Shown here piece by piece: positions 1 to 9,997 of a DNA stretch of 64,000 bases (its first letter is position 1; every line of letters starts with the position of its first letter). Below the pieces are notes generated by a model. The model searched no databases, had not been told where the DNA came from, and worked only from the letters and a program-made list of their open reading frames with translations. The translations under genes and the position numbers were made by a program. Source of the DNA: Asparagopsis taxiformis (Eukaryota; Rhodophyta; Florideophyceae; Bonnemaisoniales; Bonnemaisoniaceae); NCBI GenBank assembly GCA_030407315.1, contig JALQPE010002583.1:1-64000 (forward strand). Reading direction: 5' to 3'.

Positions 1-650
1 GGTAGTATACGTGGCAATTCCGAAATTGCAAATATTTACGTTTTCCGCGGAATTCGAATTTCGGCGGACACGACCGGCGACAGCAATGCACGAACATTGC
101 TGGCGCATGCGCGCGCGCAACCGGCACACGTGTGCAACGAACGTACTGGCAACGGCCAACGGACCAACGGGTCCCTACGTGTGACCCACAAGGTCCTTTC
201 CCATTCGGGGACGTTACGAGCAGTGTTTACACTGTAAAGCGATGCCATCGTGGCCATATAGGTATTGGCATCGTGCCGGGAGGGAAAGGGGACAAGACAA
301 CGATCGAGCAACGGCTCTAGTCTACGACTGACTTCTACGTTTACGTTTACGTTTTGCCTAACGAGGCTTCGTCTCCGTCGAGCTGCGTACTCCCTACCCA
401 TCGCCGCACGTAAGGCTGATTGCGTGTAGTGCCTCCGGGCTTGGTCGAGAGCGCCTCCGGTGACGTACCACCTCGTTTGCTAACGTAATCCTCGCGTGGA
501 TTGTTGCGTCGTGACGCTCGTGTCTACTCGCTAACCTATCTCTACCGTTCTACCTAACATACAGTCAAACACCAGCGGGTGGACTGCTCGTTTCGTTTCG
601 TTAAGGACAGCGTGTCCGTGGCTCGTACCAGCTACTTCTAGAACTAACGT
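1..650 (+). repeat. 5' LTR of the first chromovirus (left edge cut by window)
   Basis: Bases 2-650 match 12807-13499 along nearly the whole length, with scattered substitutions and indels, and the match ends at AACTAACGT. The first base (G) differs from the T in the 3' copy, so the true start is at or before position 1. A TGG at 660-662, about 10 nt inside the LTR boundary, is a possible start of the tRNA primer-binding site. Confidence 0.9.
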
Positions 651-757
651 GTTCCACACTGGTCTCTCGACCTAGAAGTTGCTACGAGCATAACGACAAC
701 CAACGAGGTTGAGCTCTTTTACGTTAACGAAAAGCTACGTGCTACAGACGACGGTCT

Positions 758-1198
758 ATGAATTACGCTGTGTCGAATTCCAGCGCGTCGCCCAGGCAAC
801 CGTTGCCAACGTCAGCGGACGCCGAAGCCGACGTGGCCTTGTCAGCAGAAGCGATCTTCGCGACTGATCGATCTATCCCGCCGGATATCGAGGCGATCGG
901 CCAGCTACCACGTACGGTAAGCCCGTTTGAGTCCGTGAGTATGGACCCCGCAACGCGCGGTCAGCTCAACGAAGGGAACGTGACTCCCACGGCACTACGT
1001 GTAGTGTACGAAGACCTTCGAGGTCACATCGAAAGGGCGAGCGACGCGGCCGTCGACGAAGCCGTAAGGCAGAGACTCGGAGTCTCGGAGCGCGAAGCTC
1101 GTGCGTTACGTGAACGCTCAGCGACCCTCGAACGGAAAACGAAGATTTACGAAACCGCCTCTCCGCCGTGGAGGGAAGACTCGACTCGTTTGTCGTAG
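758..1198 (+). CDS. gag: Gag N-terminal fragment (frameshifted from the main gag)
   Basis: This is the first long frame after the 5' LTR, 146 residues. It begins with a Ser/Pro/Ala-rich stretch and continues into a charged helical segment (about residues 80-135) rich in Arg and Glu, typical of the coiled-coil start of Gag. It overlaps the next frame by about 30 nt, and the last 15 or so residues look out of frame. The most economical reading is one gag broken by an indel near 1150-1170. Overlapping separate ORFs are possible but less likely. It would form part of the virus-like particle shell. Confidence 0.65.
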   Translation: MNYAVSNSSASPRQPLPTSADAEADVALSAEAIFATDRSIPPDIEAIGQLPRTVSPFESVSMDPATRGQLNEGNVTPTALRVVYEDLRGHIERASDAAVDEAVRQRLGVSEREARALRERSATLERKTKIYETASPPWREDSTRLS

Positions 1199-3162
1199 TA
1201 TTCAACGAAATCGTCGCCGGACGTTCCGCTCCGCCGAGCGGAAGCGATCCGAATTACGAAGGCTCGCGCGCCTATAACTCGCAATCCTCCCCGGCCGTTC
1301 CGGGAGGATACCCACCAACACCCGGTCCGACGACCCCGACAACGTACGGAAGGGGGGCGACAGTGCAACGAGCCATCGCCAACCCCGACGAGACGCCACG
1401 AAGGCAATTACGTTTTAACGATACGCCAGACCACGCGCGGTCGGCGGACGCAGCACGAGCTGCGCAATTCGATACGAGAGCTCCCCCGCCACGTGAAACG
1501 TACATTCCGTGGCTGGGTACGTTCGGCACGACGGACACGCGAGTCCACGAAAACGAACGTGCCGACGCGGTACGCTTACCAGGGAACGCCCTCGGACCCG
1601 TTTGCCACGCGTTGGCAGAGCACACGACAATGCTCGACGCATTTGCGAACGTGGTATCGTACCGCATGTACCGACTTAACGATGTACGTGAACATCTCTA
1701 CGTGAACGAGAGTCAAAGCGTACATAAGCTCAAACGTGAGCTGGAGGGACTTTTCCCTACGTTAAAGCCGTTCTCCGGCCGGAATCCGATTACGTTACTC
1801 GGATTCCTCGCCCAAATACGTGATGGGTTCAGCACACTCGGAGTGTGCGAGGGAGTGGCAGTACGTGCGCTGCACTTCTTCCTCGAAGGGGACGCCCGAC
1901 GGTTCTACGATTCCCAGTGTACGACTGGTGTGATCACGACTGATCCGACGAAGAGGTTCTCGTGGCCTCACGTAATCAACGCGTTGATTAAACGATACCT
2001 GCAAGACGACGTGCTGCAGGAGGCCTACGAAAAGGTCACGATGATCACGCAGAGTCCTAACGAGGACGAGAATCAGTACGCTGATAGACTCGACACCGCC
2101 ACGCGGGCGTGTAACTACGTGTTTACGGATCGACTCCTCGTTCACCACTACGTACGTGGTTTGCTGCCCTCGACGCGGGCAGCCGTGACGGAACGACTCC
2201 GGTCACTCCCCGAACGAGAGAGGAACGACCTCACCGTTGTGAGACGATTGGCGACGGCCGAAGGAACGACCTTCCGTGCACGTACGGCAGCTGTCGCGTC
2301 AGCCGCGAAACCGAAAGTGCGGTTTCCGGTGAAGCCTACGTTGGCTATTTCCGACCACGACGAGTCGAGGAAGTTCGCGGACTACGATGAGTCCGCGTAC
2401 TTACGTAATGAACGGGCTAGCGAGCCCAGTTACCACGATGGTAACCCGAACATCCCCGCGAGGGACGATGACGACGTGTCGCTCGCTGCGGCTCACGTTG
2501 CCGAGAATTTGGAGGCGATCCTCTTCACGAACGGGCCGCCGCCCAACGATACGAAAACGGCAAACGAAAAGCCGGACGAGCTCGAAGCTCGATTGAACCG
2601 TCCATGCGAGGACGTGCCGAAGCTCACGAGCGAGCAGACGCAATTGGCGCACTCCGTAATCCCGAATGATTACTGGACGCTGTCGTGTTGGTCATGCCGC
2701 GAAGATGGCCACTCGACGTTTACGTGTCCGCGTCTGACGCCAGATCAACGGATCTTTTTCGCGTACAAGTACTACCTCTTCCACGTGAAGAGCAACCCAC
2801 GTCAGGCTGAGTACTTCCGCCAACGAATGGCCAAGCGTCACCAGGAACGACCTGATGAGCGAGGGAACGTGACCCCGCGGAGGTACGGCACGCCGCCTAC
2901 GATACTCCGAAACCCCAATCGTGACGGGGGAAGGCCCTTCGACAGGCGCCGCGGCGACTTTCGTAATGACCGACGTGACCCCCGCCCGTGGGCGAACGAA
3001 CGAAATGGCCAGCGTAATGGCCGCAGCGGAGTCTACGTGACGACCTCCGCTGACGAAACACCACTCGAGGTGGAAACGAGTCACGATGACGAACGAGCTT
3101 CGTGGGCTCACGACGACAACGTGTCGAACGGCCCCGCGCCGGGAAACGACCAGGCGATGTAG
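1168..3162 (+). CDS. gag: Gag polyprotein with CCHC zinc knuckle
   Basis: This 664-residue frame contains a retrotransposon capsid-like region near residues 185-370, with FSGRNPITLLGFLAQIRDGF and a tail of TATRACNYVF and HHYVRGLLP. A nucleocapsid knuckle CWSCREDGHSTFTC (CX2CX4HX4C) lies near residues 506-519, followed by an Arg-rich tail that would bind RNA. It is the structural protein packaging the element's RNA. The 3' end overlaps pol by about 60 nt in a different frame, consistent with gag-pol frameshift expression. The first methionine is probably not the true start, because gag sequence continues upstream in another frame. Confidence 0.9.
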   Translation: MEGRLDSFVVVFNEIVAGRSAPPSGSDPNYEGSRAYNSQSSPAVPGGYPPTPGPTTPTTYGRGATVQRAIANPDETPRRQLRFNDTPDHARSADAARAAQFDTRAPPPRETYIPWLGTFGTTDTRVHENERADAVRLPGNALGPVCHALAEHTTMLDAFANVVSYRMYRLNDVREHLYVNESQSVHKLKRELEGLFPTLKPFSGRNPITLLGFLAQIRDGFSTLGVCEGVAVRALHFFLEGDARRFYDSQCTTGVITTDPTKRFSWPHVINALIKRYLQDDVLQEAYEKVTMITQSPNEDENQYADRLDTATRACNYVFTDRLLVHHYVRGLLPSTRAAVTERLRSLPERERNDLTVVRRLATAEGTTFRARTAAVASAAKPKVRFPVKPTLAISDHDESRKFADYDESAYLRNERASEPSYHDGNPNIPARDDDDVSLAAAHVAENLEAILFTNGPPPNDTKTANEKPDELEARLNRPCEDVPKLTSEQTQLAHSVIPNDYWTLSCWSCREDGHSTFTCPRLTPDQRIFFAYKYYLFHVKSNPRQAEYFRQRMAKRHQERPDERGNVTPRRYGTPPTILRNPNRDGGRPFDRRRGDFRNDRRDPRPWANERNGQRNGRSGVYVTTSADETPLEVETSHDDERASWAHDDNVSNGPAPGNDQAM

Positions 3163-6161
3163 GTCACGAGCCACCCACATCGCCTGAACCCTTACGTAAA
3201 AGGGGGACGACCGACGTCGATGATTGGTCCTCCGCAGGCTCACCGATGAACGAGAATTACGTAAAGCTCACGGCCGCGAAGGCCAACTCGAGTCACACGA
3301 CACCCGACGTGGGGGAAGAAACGAAGTCCGACGGGACAAACGAACCTCACACGAAGAGGAAGCCTCGCAGACGAGCGAGACGCGCTACCCGGAAGCACGA
3401 CGCTTCCGAGCGCGAGAAAGCCAAACACGCGGCTTATACGAAGCGTGTCGACGCAAAAGAAGCCATACGGGCTCACGCGATGAAGCGACGAACCGCTAGC
3501 GAAGACGTAGACCGCGCGCCGGTCAGGACCGAACCGTTGGTCCTCGACGGGCATACGTGCCTACTTGCGTCGAAGCATTATATCGTGTCCGGAACGATCG
3601 GACTAGACCTCAACGTGATGAGGGCGATTACCATCGCGATGGATACGTGCAGCGGCTACAACTTGATACGAACAAGTTTACTACCCTACGACTGGGTCGA
3701 CCGCTGTCTACGTGACGAAGAGCTACCGAAGCTCGGAGACGCCAACGGGCGACGTTTGCCTATCGAAGGCGCCATCCTGCTTCGTGTCAGGTTGGGGAAC
3801 TCGCTGTTCCGCGTAAAATTCTTCGTAGCCAACACGCTGGCTGTTCCCGTTATAATGGGTACGTCGTTCATGTCGAAGCATGTCGATGCTATACGCTGTC
3901 GAGCGCAGACAATCGACCTCCATCGGGGGGATACGATACCCATTATCGCGGAGGGCGATACGACGACTCCGTACGAGGAGGGGGAAGAGACGAATCCAAA
4001 CGTGGAACACCCGAAACGCCGCGAGCGTAACGCGGCCTCGAATAGGCCGAGCCGAACGTTCTCGGTTCGCCTGACGAAGTACACGCGTGTACCGGCGATG
4101 TCGCAACGGACCGTCAACGTGACGACGGATGCGACCGGACTCGTGTTCCTCGAACCGAAAGCGTCGGTGCAATTCCGGCATGGGCTGCGCATAGCCAACG
4201 GAGTGGTCGACGTAGGACCGAGAGAGACGTTCTCTATCATCGTGTCGAACTTCACGAAGAAGGACCGCGAATTGCCGAAAGGCGCGACGATTGCGTACGC
4301 GGTACGCTCCCCGTTGGGAATCGTCCCACTCAAGCGTGAGGGCGGCGAAGCCCTCGCGAAGGTTTTGAACCTACCGCTAGTCGACGCGACGACGCGGACA
4401 AATACGAACGGGTTGGGCGACGAAACGCCAGACCCGTTGGTCAACGAAAAGGGGAACGACCCCGCCACGGATTGGCAGTCGACAATCGATTTGTCGCACC
4501 TCGACGACGAGGATTTACGAAAGCGCATCAACGAGATGCTAGCTACACATTCGTCAATGTGGACGAGCGGACGCCTCGGCGAAATCAATGCTACGGAGCA
4601 TCGAATCGAACTCGAACCGGGCACGCGGCCCATACGTTCAATGCCCTATCGTCAGGGTCCGGCTCTACGTACGATAGCCGAGGAGCAGATCACGAAGATG
4701 CTCAACGAAGGGGTTATCGAACCCGCGTCCAGCGAATGGGCGTCACCAATCGTGTTGGTGCCGAAGAAGGACGGATCCTTACGTTTCTGTGTCGACTACA
4801 GGCGTTTGAACGCGAAAACGATCGCTGATTCGTACCCGCTTCCTCGTATGGAAGATTGCCTCGATTCGTTTGGCGACGCCGCCATCTTCACGACACTCGA
4901 CTGTAACGCCGGTTACTGGCAAGTGCCCGTCTCCGCCGAGGACCGTGATAAGACAACGTTTACGTCTTTCATGGGAACGTATCGCTACGTGCGAATGCCA
5001 TTCGGGCTACGAAATGCCCCCGCTACGTTTCAGCGGACGTTGGACATCATCCTCTCCGGAGTACGTTGGCAATCGTGCCTGGTTTACTTAGACGACGTAA
5101 TCGTCTTTTCGAAAGACCTCGAGTCTCACCTGGGTCACGTTGACCAGGTGCTTTCCCTGCTACGCGCAGCGGGAGTAACGTTAAAGCTCACGAAGTGCTC
5201 GTTCTTTCAACCACGAGTTGACTACCTGGGGCACGTGATTACCCCAGGGAAGCTGCACGTCGCAGCACGGAACAAGGAAGCCTTTCGTACGGCTACGTTC
5301 CCACGAGACAAGACGCAATGTCGATCGTTTTTGGGCGCGGCCAACGTTTACCGCCGTTTCGTAAAGGCGTATGCCGAGATCGCTCGGCCACTCAACACGA
5401 TGTTGAAGAAGGACGCTTCCCCCGATTGGACGAACCCAACGGACGCGCAAACGAATGCGTTCGAAACGTTGAAGACAATACTGGTGTCGCCACCAGTATT
5501 GCACCTTCCGAAGGCGGGACGTCCGTTCATGATCGATACCGACGCGTCGGCGTATCAGCTGGGAGCTACGTTGCTCCAGCAGCAGAACGAAGATAAGCCC
5601 AACGAATGGGTGCCGATTGGGTACTGGTCGAAGACCCTTAACGAAACCGAACGTGGTTACTCGGCGACCGAGCGCGAGTGTTACTCCGTCGTGTGGGCGA
5701 TAACGTCGCTCCGACCCTACGTAGAGGGTCAACGATTTACCGTACGTACGGATCACGAAGCCTTACGTTGGCTGATGACGTTGACGGACGCGTCCGGACG
5801 ACTACTACGATGGAGGCTACGCGTTGCCGAATTCGATTTCGAAGTCACGTACAGGCCTGGGCGCGTGCACCAGGTACCTGACGCTTTATCACGTGTGATA
5901 TCTACGTATGACGACGGTCGACCCGTCGACGATGACGTACCATCGTACGGGGACGCGGTCCTCGTGACGACTCGCAGTCGGCGACAACCCACACGAAATG
6001 GGCAAGGACGAACGACGTCCGTACGTAAAAAGGCAACGAATGCCAGGGGTCACGACGACCCGTCGAACGAGACTCGTGATGAACGAACATCAGCCACGAC
6101 GGCTGGCCACGACGGCTGGCCACGACGGCCTCGAGTTCAACCGCGACGCGTCGCTCGATGA
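3102..6161 (+). CDS. pol: Pol: protease, reverse transcriptase, RNase H
   Basis: The frame of 1019 residues carries an aspartic-protease motif AMDTCSGYNLI near residue 180, with Cys where retroviral proteases usually have Gly after Asp-Thr. The reverse transcriptase follows, with FCVDYRRLN, MPFGLRNAPATFQ and the catalytic YLDDVIVFS near residue 661. RNase H follows with DTDASAYQLGATL near 812 and RTDHEALRWL near 880. It matures Gag-Pol, copies the RNA to DNA and removes the template. The frame runs out in a repeat of GGCCACGACGGCT at about 6097-6130, where the coding sequence moves to the next frame. That repeat is a plausible slippage site for an indel. All RT and RNase H catalytic residues I can recognise are present. 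Confidence 0.95.
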   Translation: MGSRRQRVERPRAGKRPGDVGHEPPTSPEPLRKRGTTDVDDWSSAGSPMNENYVKLTAAKANSSHTTPDVGEETKSDGTNEPHTKRKPRRRARRATRKHDASEREKAKHAAYTKRVDAKEAIRAHAMKRRTASEDVDRAPVRTEPLVLDGHTCLLASKHYIVSGTIGLDLNVMRAITIAMDTCSGYNLIRTSLLPYDWVDRCLRDEELPKLGDANGRRLPIEGAILLRVRLGNSLFRVKFFVANTLAVPVIMGTSFMSKHVDAIRCRAQTIDLHRGDTIPIIAEGDTTTPYEEGEETNPNVEHPKRRERNAASNRPSRTFSVRLTKYTRVPAMSQRTVNVTTDATGLVFLEPKASVQFRHGLRIANGVVDVGPRETFSIIVSNFTKKDRELPKGATIAYAVRSPLGIVPLKREGGEALAKVLNLPLVDATTRTNTNGLGDETPDPLVNEKGNDPATDWQSTIDLSHLDDEDLRKRINEMLATHSSMWTSGRLGEINATEHRIELEPGTRPIRSMPYRQGPALRTIAEEQITKMLNEGVIEPASSEWASPIVLVPKKDGSLRFCVDYRRLNAKTIADSYPLPRMEDCLDSFGDAAIFTTLDCNAGYWQVPVSAEDRDKTTFTSFMGTYRYVRMPFGLRNAPATFQRTLDIILSGVRWQSCLVYLDDVIVFSKDLESHLGHVDQVLSLLRAAGVTLKLTKCSFFQPRVDYLGHVITPGKLHVAARNKEAFRTATFPRDKTQCRSFLGAANVYRRFVKAYAEIARPLNTMLKKDASPDWTNPTDAQTNAFETLKTILVSPPVLHLPKAGRPFMIDTDASAYQLGATLLQQQNEDKPNEWVPIGYWSKTLNETERGYSATERECYSVVWAITSLRPYVEGQRFTVRTDHEALRWLMTLTDASGRLLRWRLRVAEFDFEVTYRPGRVHQVPDALSRVISTYDDGRPVDDDVPSYGDAVLVTTRSRRQPTRNGQGRTTSVRKKATNARGHDDPSNETRDERTSATTAGHDGWPRRPRVQPRRVAR

Positions 6162-6714
6162 CGTTCTCGACGAGGAACCGGATTTCCTCGACGAACAGCG
6201 CGCTGCTGAAGACGATTCGGCACGCGTGCCACCAGCTGACGTTCAGCTTCCCATTACGAGGGACGAGCTTATCGAAGCTCAACGCGAGGACGCGTTCTGT
6301 CAAACGATACTGACACGACAGTCCGAGACGCAGGACGCTGCATTCTTCGAAGGCCACGATGGCCTACTCCGACGCCGGAACCCTCACGATGAGGAACGTA
6401 CGCAAATCGTTGTGCCGGCTTCGTTACGGCCGCGGCTGCTGGAGTTAACGCACCACCACGTCCTCGCTGGACATCCCGGGCAAACGCGTATGTACTATAC
6501 CCTACGGAGGACGTACTACTGGCCCGCGATGGCCGCCGACATCCACGCAACGGTACGAAACTGCGTTGGATGTGCGAAGAACCGCGTGAAGCTTCGCAAA
6601 CGGACGAACCCGTTACGTTTATTTCCGGCTACGGAGCCTCTGCGAGACCTATGTATCGACATACTAGGTCCGCTTACGAAGACCACGCGTGGTAACCGAT
6701 TTATCCTCGTATAA
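5998..6714 (+). CDS. pol: Integrase N-terminal part (HHCC zinc domain)
   Basis: This frame continues pol after the frameshift near 6110. It has the integrase HHCC module (HHHVLAGHPGQ followed about 40 residues later by NCVGCAKNR) and the first acidic residue of the catalytic core in CIDILGPL. It ends with RFILV and a TAA at 6712-6714. The next codons in another frame read ITDRFTKLTRVVPL, the normal continuation, so one base is missing or extra near 6710 and the stop is not genuine. Confidence 0.9.
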   Translation: MGKDERRPYVKRQRMPGVTTTRRTRLVMNEHQPRRLATTAGHDGLEFNRDASLDDVLDEEPDFLDEQRAAEDDSARVPPADVQLPITRDELIEAQREDAFCQTILTRQSETQDAAFFEGHDGLLRRRNPHDEERTQIVVPASLRPRLLELTHHHVLAGHPGQTRMYYTLRRTYYWPAMAADIHATVRNCVGCAKNRVKLRKRTNPLRLFPATEPLRDLCIDILGPLTKTTRGNRFILV

Positions 6715-7703
6715 CGGACCGCTTCACGAAGCTGACTAGAGTCGTACCTCTACGAAATATCGATTCCGCCAACGTGGCGAGCGCGTTCGTCAACGCGTGG
6801 GTCTTCTCGTATGGACCCCCACGGACGCTCATAAGCGATAACGGAAAGCAGTTCGCTGCTAAGTTTTTCCAGCGCGTCTGCAACGAAATCGGCGTGACGA
6901 ACGTCTTTACGTCGACGTACCACCCCCAAACGAACGGGCAGGTGGAGCGCTACAACAGGACGATCCTGGCGATGCTGCGCAATTACGTGAACGAAAACCA
7001 GAACGACTGGGATCGATACGCATCGGCGTTAACGTTTGCGTACAACACGCATGTGCATTCGAGCACGGGCACGACGCCCTTCGATTTGATTCTCACGAAT
7101 CCACCGCCACCGTTGGCGCTACACACGTCGGTAACGAACCGCGAACTACCCGACGGGGGAGGGCGAGCCACTTACGTTCGTGAGCTCGCCACAACGATGG
7201 ATAACGCGTATCGAACGCTGAAGGCCGCGCAGGCACGTTATAAACGAAATTTCGACAAACGAGTCCGTGTCTCGAATCGAAACATCCGCGCGGGAGAATA
7301 CGTATTCATCGACCCGACGGACGGGACCACGAAGGGCACGAAGCTCGGCAACCACGCGTTGGGACCGTTCCGCGTACTACGTAACGACGTACGAACGTTC
7401 GTCATCCAACGAGGAGACGTAGTTGAACGTGTCAACTCGGACCGCGTTGCGTACGCGCCAACGCCGGCGAACGCGCCCCCGCCGGAGCCATACGATGCCA
7501 CCGAGGCAGACCTCGACAAGAACCGCGACGGTCCGGCGTATGTAGTAGACGACCTACTGAACCATCGCGTAAACGATGACGGCACCCTAGACTTCCTCGT
7601 GAAGTGGGTCGGGTATCGTAACCCTACGTGGGAACCCCGCCGGAACGTATCTGAAGAGAGCGTCTCTCGATACTTCGCACGCGTGCGACGAGCAACAACG
7701 TGA
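6711..7703 (+). CDS. pol: Integrase catalytic core and C-terminal chromodomain
   Basis: Read from 6711, the frame continues the integrase core: LISDNGKQF holds the second Asp and YHPQTNGQVERYN the catalytic Glu. A helical and SH3-like tail follows. The last 60 or so residues form a chromodomain (YVVDDLLNHR, FLVKWVGYRNPTWEP), the mark of chromoviruses, which steers integration towards particular histone marks such as H3K9 methylation. It inserts element DNA into the genome. The first ATG in this frame (6774) lies inside the core, so this is the rest of a frameshifted integrase and not a separate gene. Confidence 0.92.
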   Translation: MTDRFTKLTRVVPLRNIDSANVASAFVNAWVFSYGPPRTLISDNGKQFAAKFFQRVCNEIGVTNVFTSTYHPQTNGQVERYNRTILAMLRNYVNENQNDWDRYASALTFAYNTHVHSSTGTTPFDLILTNPPPPLALHTSVTNRELPDGGGRATYVRELATTMDNAYRTLKAAQARYKRNFDKRVRVSNRNIRAGEYVFIDPTDGTTKGTKLGNHALGPFRVLRNDVRTFVIQRGDVVERVNSDRVAYAPTPANAPPPEPYDATEADLDKNRDGPAYVVDDLLNHRVNDDGTLDFLVKWVGYRNPTWEPRRNVSEESVSRYFARVRRATT

Positions 7704-9990
7704 AAGGCCACGACGGCCCCCGAAAACGCACACGAGCGTCGGGTTAAGCGCACGCGTGCGCGACGTTGCACGATGCAACAAACGAAGGCGACGAGCCGCA
7801 CGAACGAGAAGCGAAGGCACAACGAGTGGCCGGGACGTCCACCCTTGCGTTGGGGGGGGCGATGCGTGCTAGAGCCGTCGCTCTTTTCGTTTTCGACACC
7901 ATACGTTGGGTGAGGCACGAGCGCCAACGAAAGATTGGACGACGAGTCCACACGCGGACGATTCACACGATGTGAAGAGCCACGACTGGCTCGACAGTGT
8001 TGACCGTCCCACGGGCAAAGGTGACGACACCACGGGCCACGGACGGACAACACGTCAGATTTTTCGCGCGAAAAATTATACGTGGGCCAGCGGGCCATGG
8101 ACGCACGGTACGAAAAATCGGGCCGATTACAGTGCGTTAATCCGGCCAAATCTCGGGACGCGCGCGTGCCCCGAAAAATTTCGTAATTTTGGCACGTCAC
8201 GTGAGCCATCGTACGTCCCCGTGGACGGCCGCTGACAACGAGTCGCATCGACCAACGAGGTCAACGCCAACAGCTCGCGAGCTAACGGCAACGTGACGCC
8301 GGAAGGCGGAGAAACGACGTAGGACGGACGCGTCCCCAACAAAGATGGCAACGGCCTCATTACGAAACTCCCCGCACGAAGCGGAACGAAGCTATACGTT
8401 AGCCGACGAATTAGACCAACGGGTCTCAGCGCACGAAGCGCGCGAGTAAAGCGTGCGAACGACGAGCCAACGAGGCCGCGACGACGGACGGCGAACCGTA
8501 TCGCCATCGTGAGGCACGACGCCGAACGCGGTAGCCACGCACGGCAACCACGGAACGACACAACGGTGTCCTGCCACGCGGGCATAACGAACGACGCGCG
8601 GAAGCGAAAAGCCCGCCGGCCAGTCGAACGCACGTAACGAAATACGAATACGCAACGGCGTACAAGCTGGTAGCCAACGTAAACGGCACAGCTGAAGGCA
8701 ACAAGCCGACGAAAAGTTGGCTCACGTAACAGCCTCAAACGCCCGCGGGCATGCGAAACGACTTCGTCAATCGCGTCCCCGTCGGGTTCGCAAGTCGAAT
8801 GAACGAATACGCAACGGCGTAAAGGTCGAGCATTACGTATGCCCAGGTGCACGTCGCACCACATAACGAATGAGCTAACGAAACGCTCCTCGGACGCCGC
8901 GGCGAACGACGCCACCACACGAAGCGGACTAGCGCAACGATTGCGCCACCGGCTAACGTGAAGCCGCGGGAACGTGAAGCGCGACGGCGCTAACGGTGTT
9001 AACGGCTATACGAAAAGCCAAGCCCGCCGGCAAAAACGTTGTCTACGGAACCGCGACGCGCCACGACGCGCCGCCGCGTACACGCAACGGCGTGAAACGT
9101 CAAGCCAACTCACGCGCGAGTCGGCCTGACGCTTAGCGAATTTTTCGTCCAGCTCACCGGAGCGAATTAAAATTGGCACCGACGTGCTACGTGCCAGAGA
9201 GCTCGAATGCTCAACGGAATTCGACACCCGACGGGGTTATCCGCACGAGGAACGACGGCGGAAACGAATTCCGAGATAGTTACAAAATGATAACGCCACT
9301 GGCCAACGTAAAGCCGCGGTAACGCGAAGCGCGACGGCGCTAATGACGTCAACGGCTATACGAAAAGCCAAGCCCGCCGGCCACCACGTCGTCAACGAAA
9401 CCGCAACGTACTGCGACGCGCCGCCGCGTACACGCCACGGCGTAGAACGTCAAACCGACTCACGCGCGCGTCGGTCTGACGTTCGACGAAATTTCCGCCA
9501 AGCTCTGCGGAGCAAATTAAATTGGCACCGACGTGCTACGCGCTAAGGAGCTCGAATGCTCAACGAAATCCGACACCCGACGGGGTATCCGAACGAGAAA
9601 CGACGGCGGAAACGATTCCTGAGTTAGTTACTAAATGATACGCACGCCAACGGGCTCTAAGATCGAGGTTAACGTACCACTCGCAGTGAAAAGCCGCCGC
9701 TACGCGCCGCCGCTTTGCCGAATAATTGCGTGTGTTACGAACCTGCCAACGGGCACGCGCCGCCGCGAACTCGAAGCACGGGCTACGTAAGCCATACGAC
9801 ACCCGACGGGGTAGACGCCACAACAAAAAATTGTGGGGAGGGGCTTAACGCTAAACCCTCCTCTGCTGCAGACGACCTGCCAAACGCAAATTACGAAGCT
9901 CAACGGAGCCATGCGATTACGCAAAGAAACAAGACGAAGTTTACGAAGAAATACGATGCTAGAGCCGACGTGGCCTACAAACTAACCTAG
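7704..9990. other. Non-coding spacer of the chromovirus
   Basis: Between the integrase stop and the antisense gene there is 2.3 kb without a convincing coding region; the frames on both strands are short or low-complexity. Composition matches the rest of the element (very many ACG and CGT triplets). Part of it is a tandem repeat, listed separately. The untranslated region upstream of the antisense gene's end may include its 3' UTR. Confidence 0.6.
8944..9640. repeat. Two tandem copies of a ~350 bp unit
   Basis: A segment beginning near 8944 (GCCACCGGCTAACGTGAAGC) recurs near 9294 with small changes, and both copies continue through AACGGCTATACGAAAAGCC, GCCGCCGCGTACACG and ATTGGCACCGACGTGCTACG. 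The period is close to 350 bp. No frame is conserved across both copies, so it appears to be non-coding spacer duplication inside the chromovirus. Confidence 0.85.
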
Positions 9991-9997
9991 GAACGAC

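Noticed and set aside
3200..7400. Long frames opposite to pol (for example 3686-4633 and 5181-5756 on the - strand)
   Set aside because: They mirror a strongly recognisable pol gene, have no domain of their own and arise from its high GC and codon pattern.
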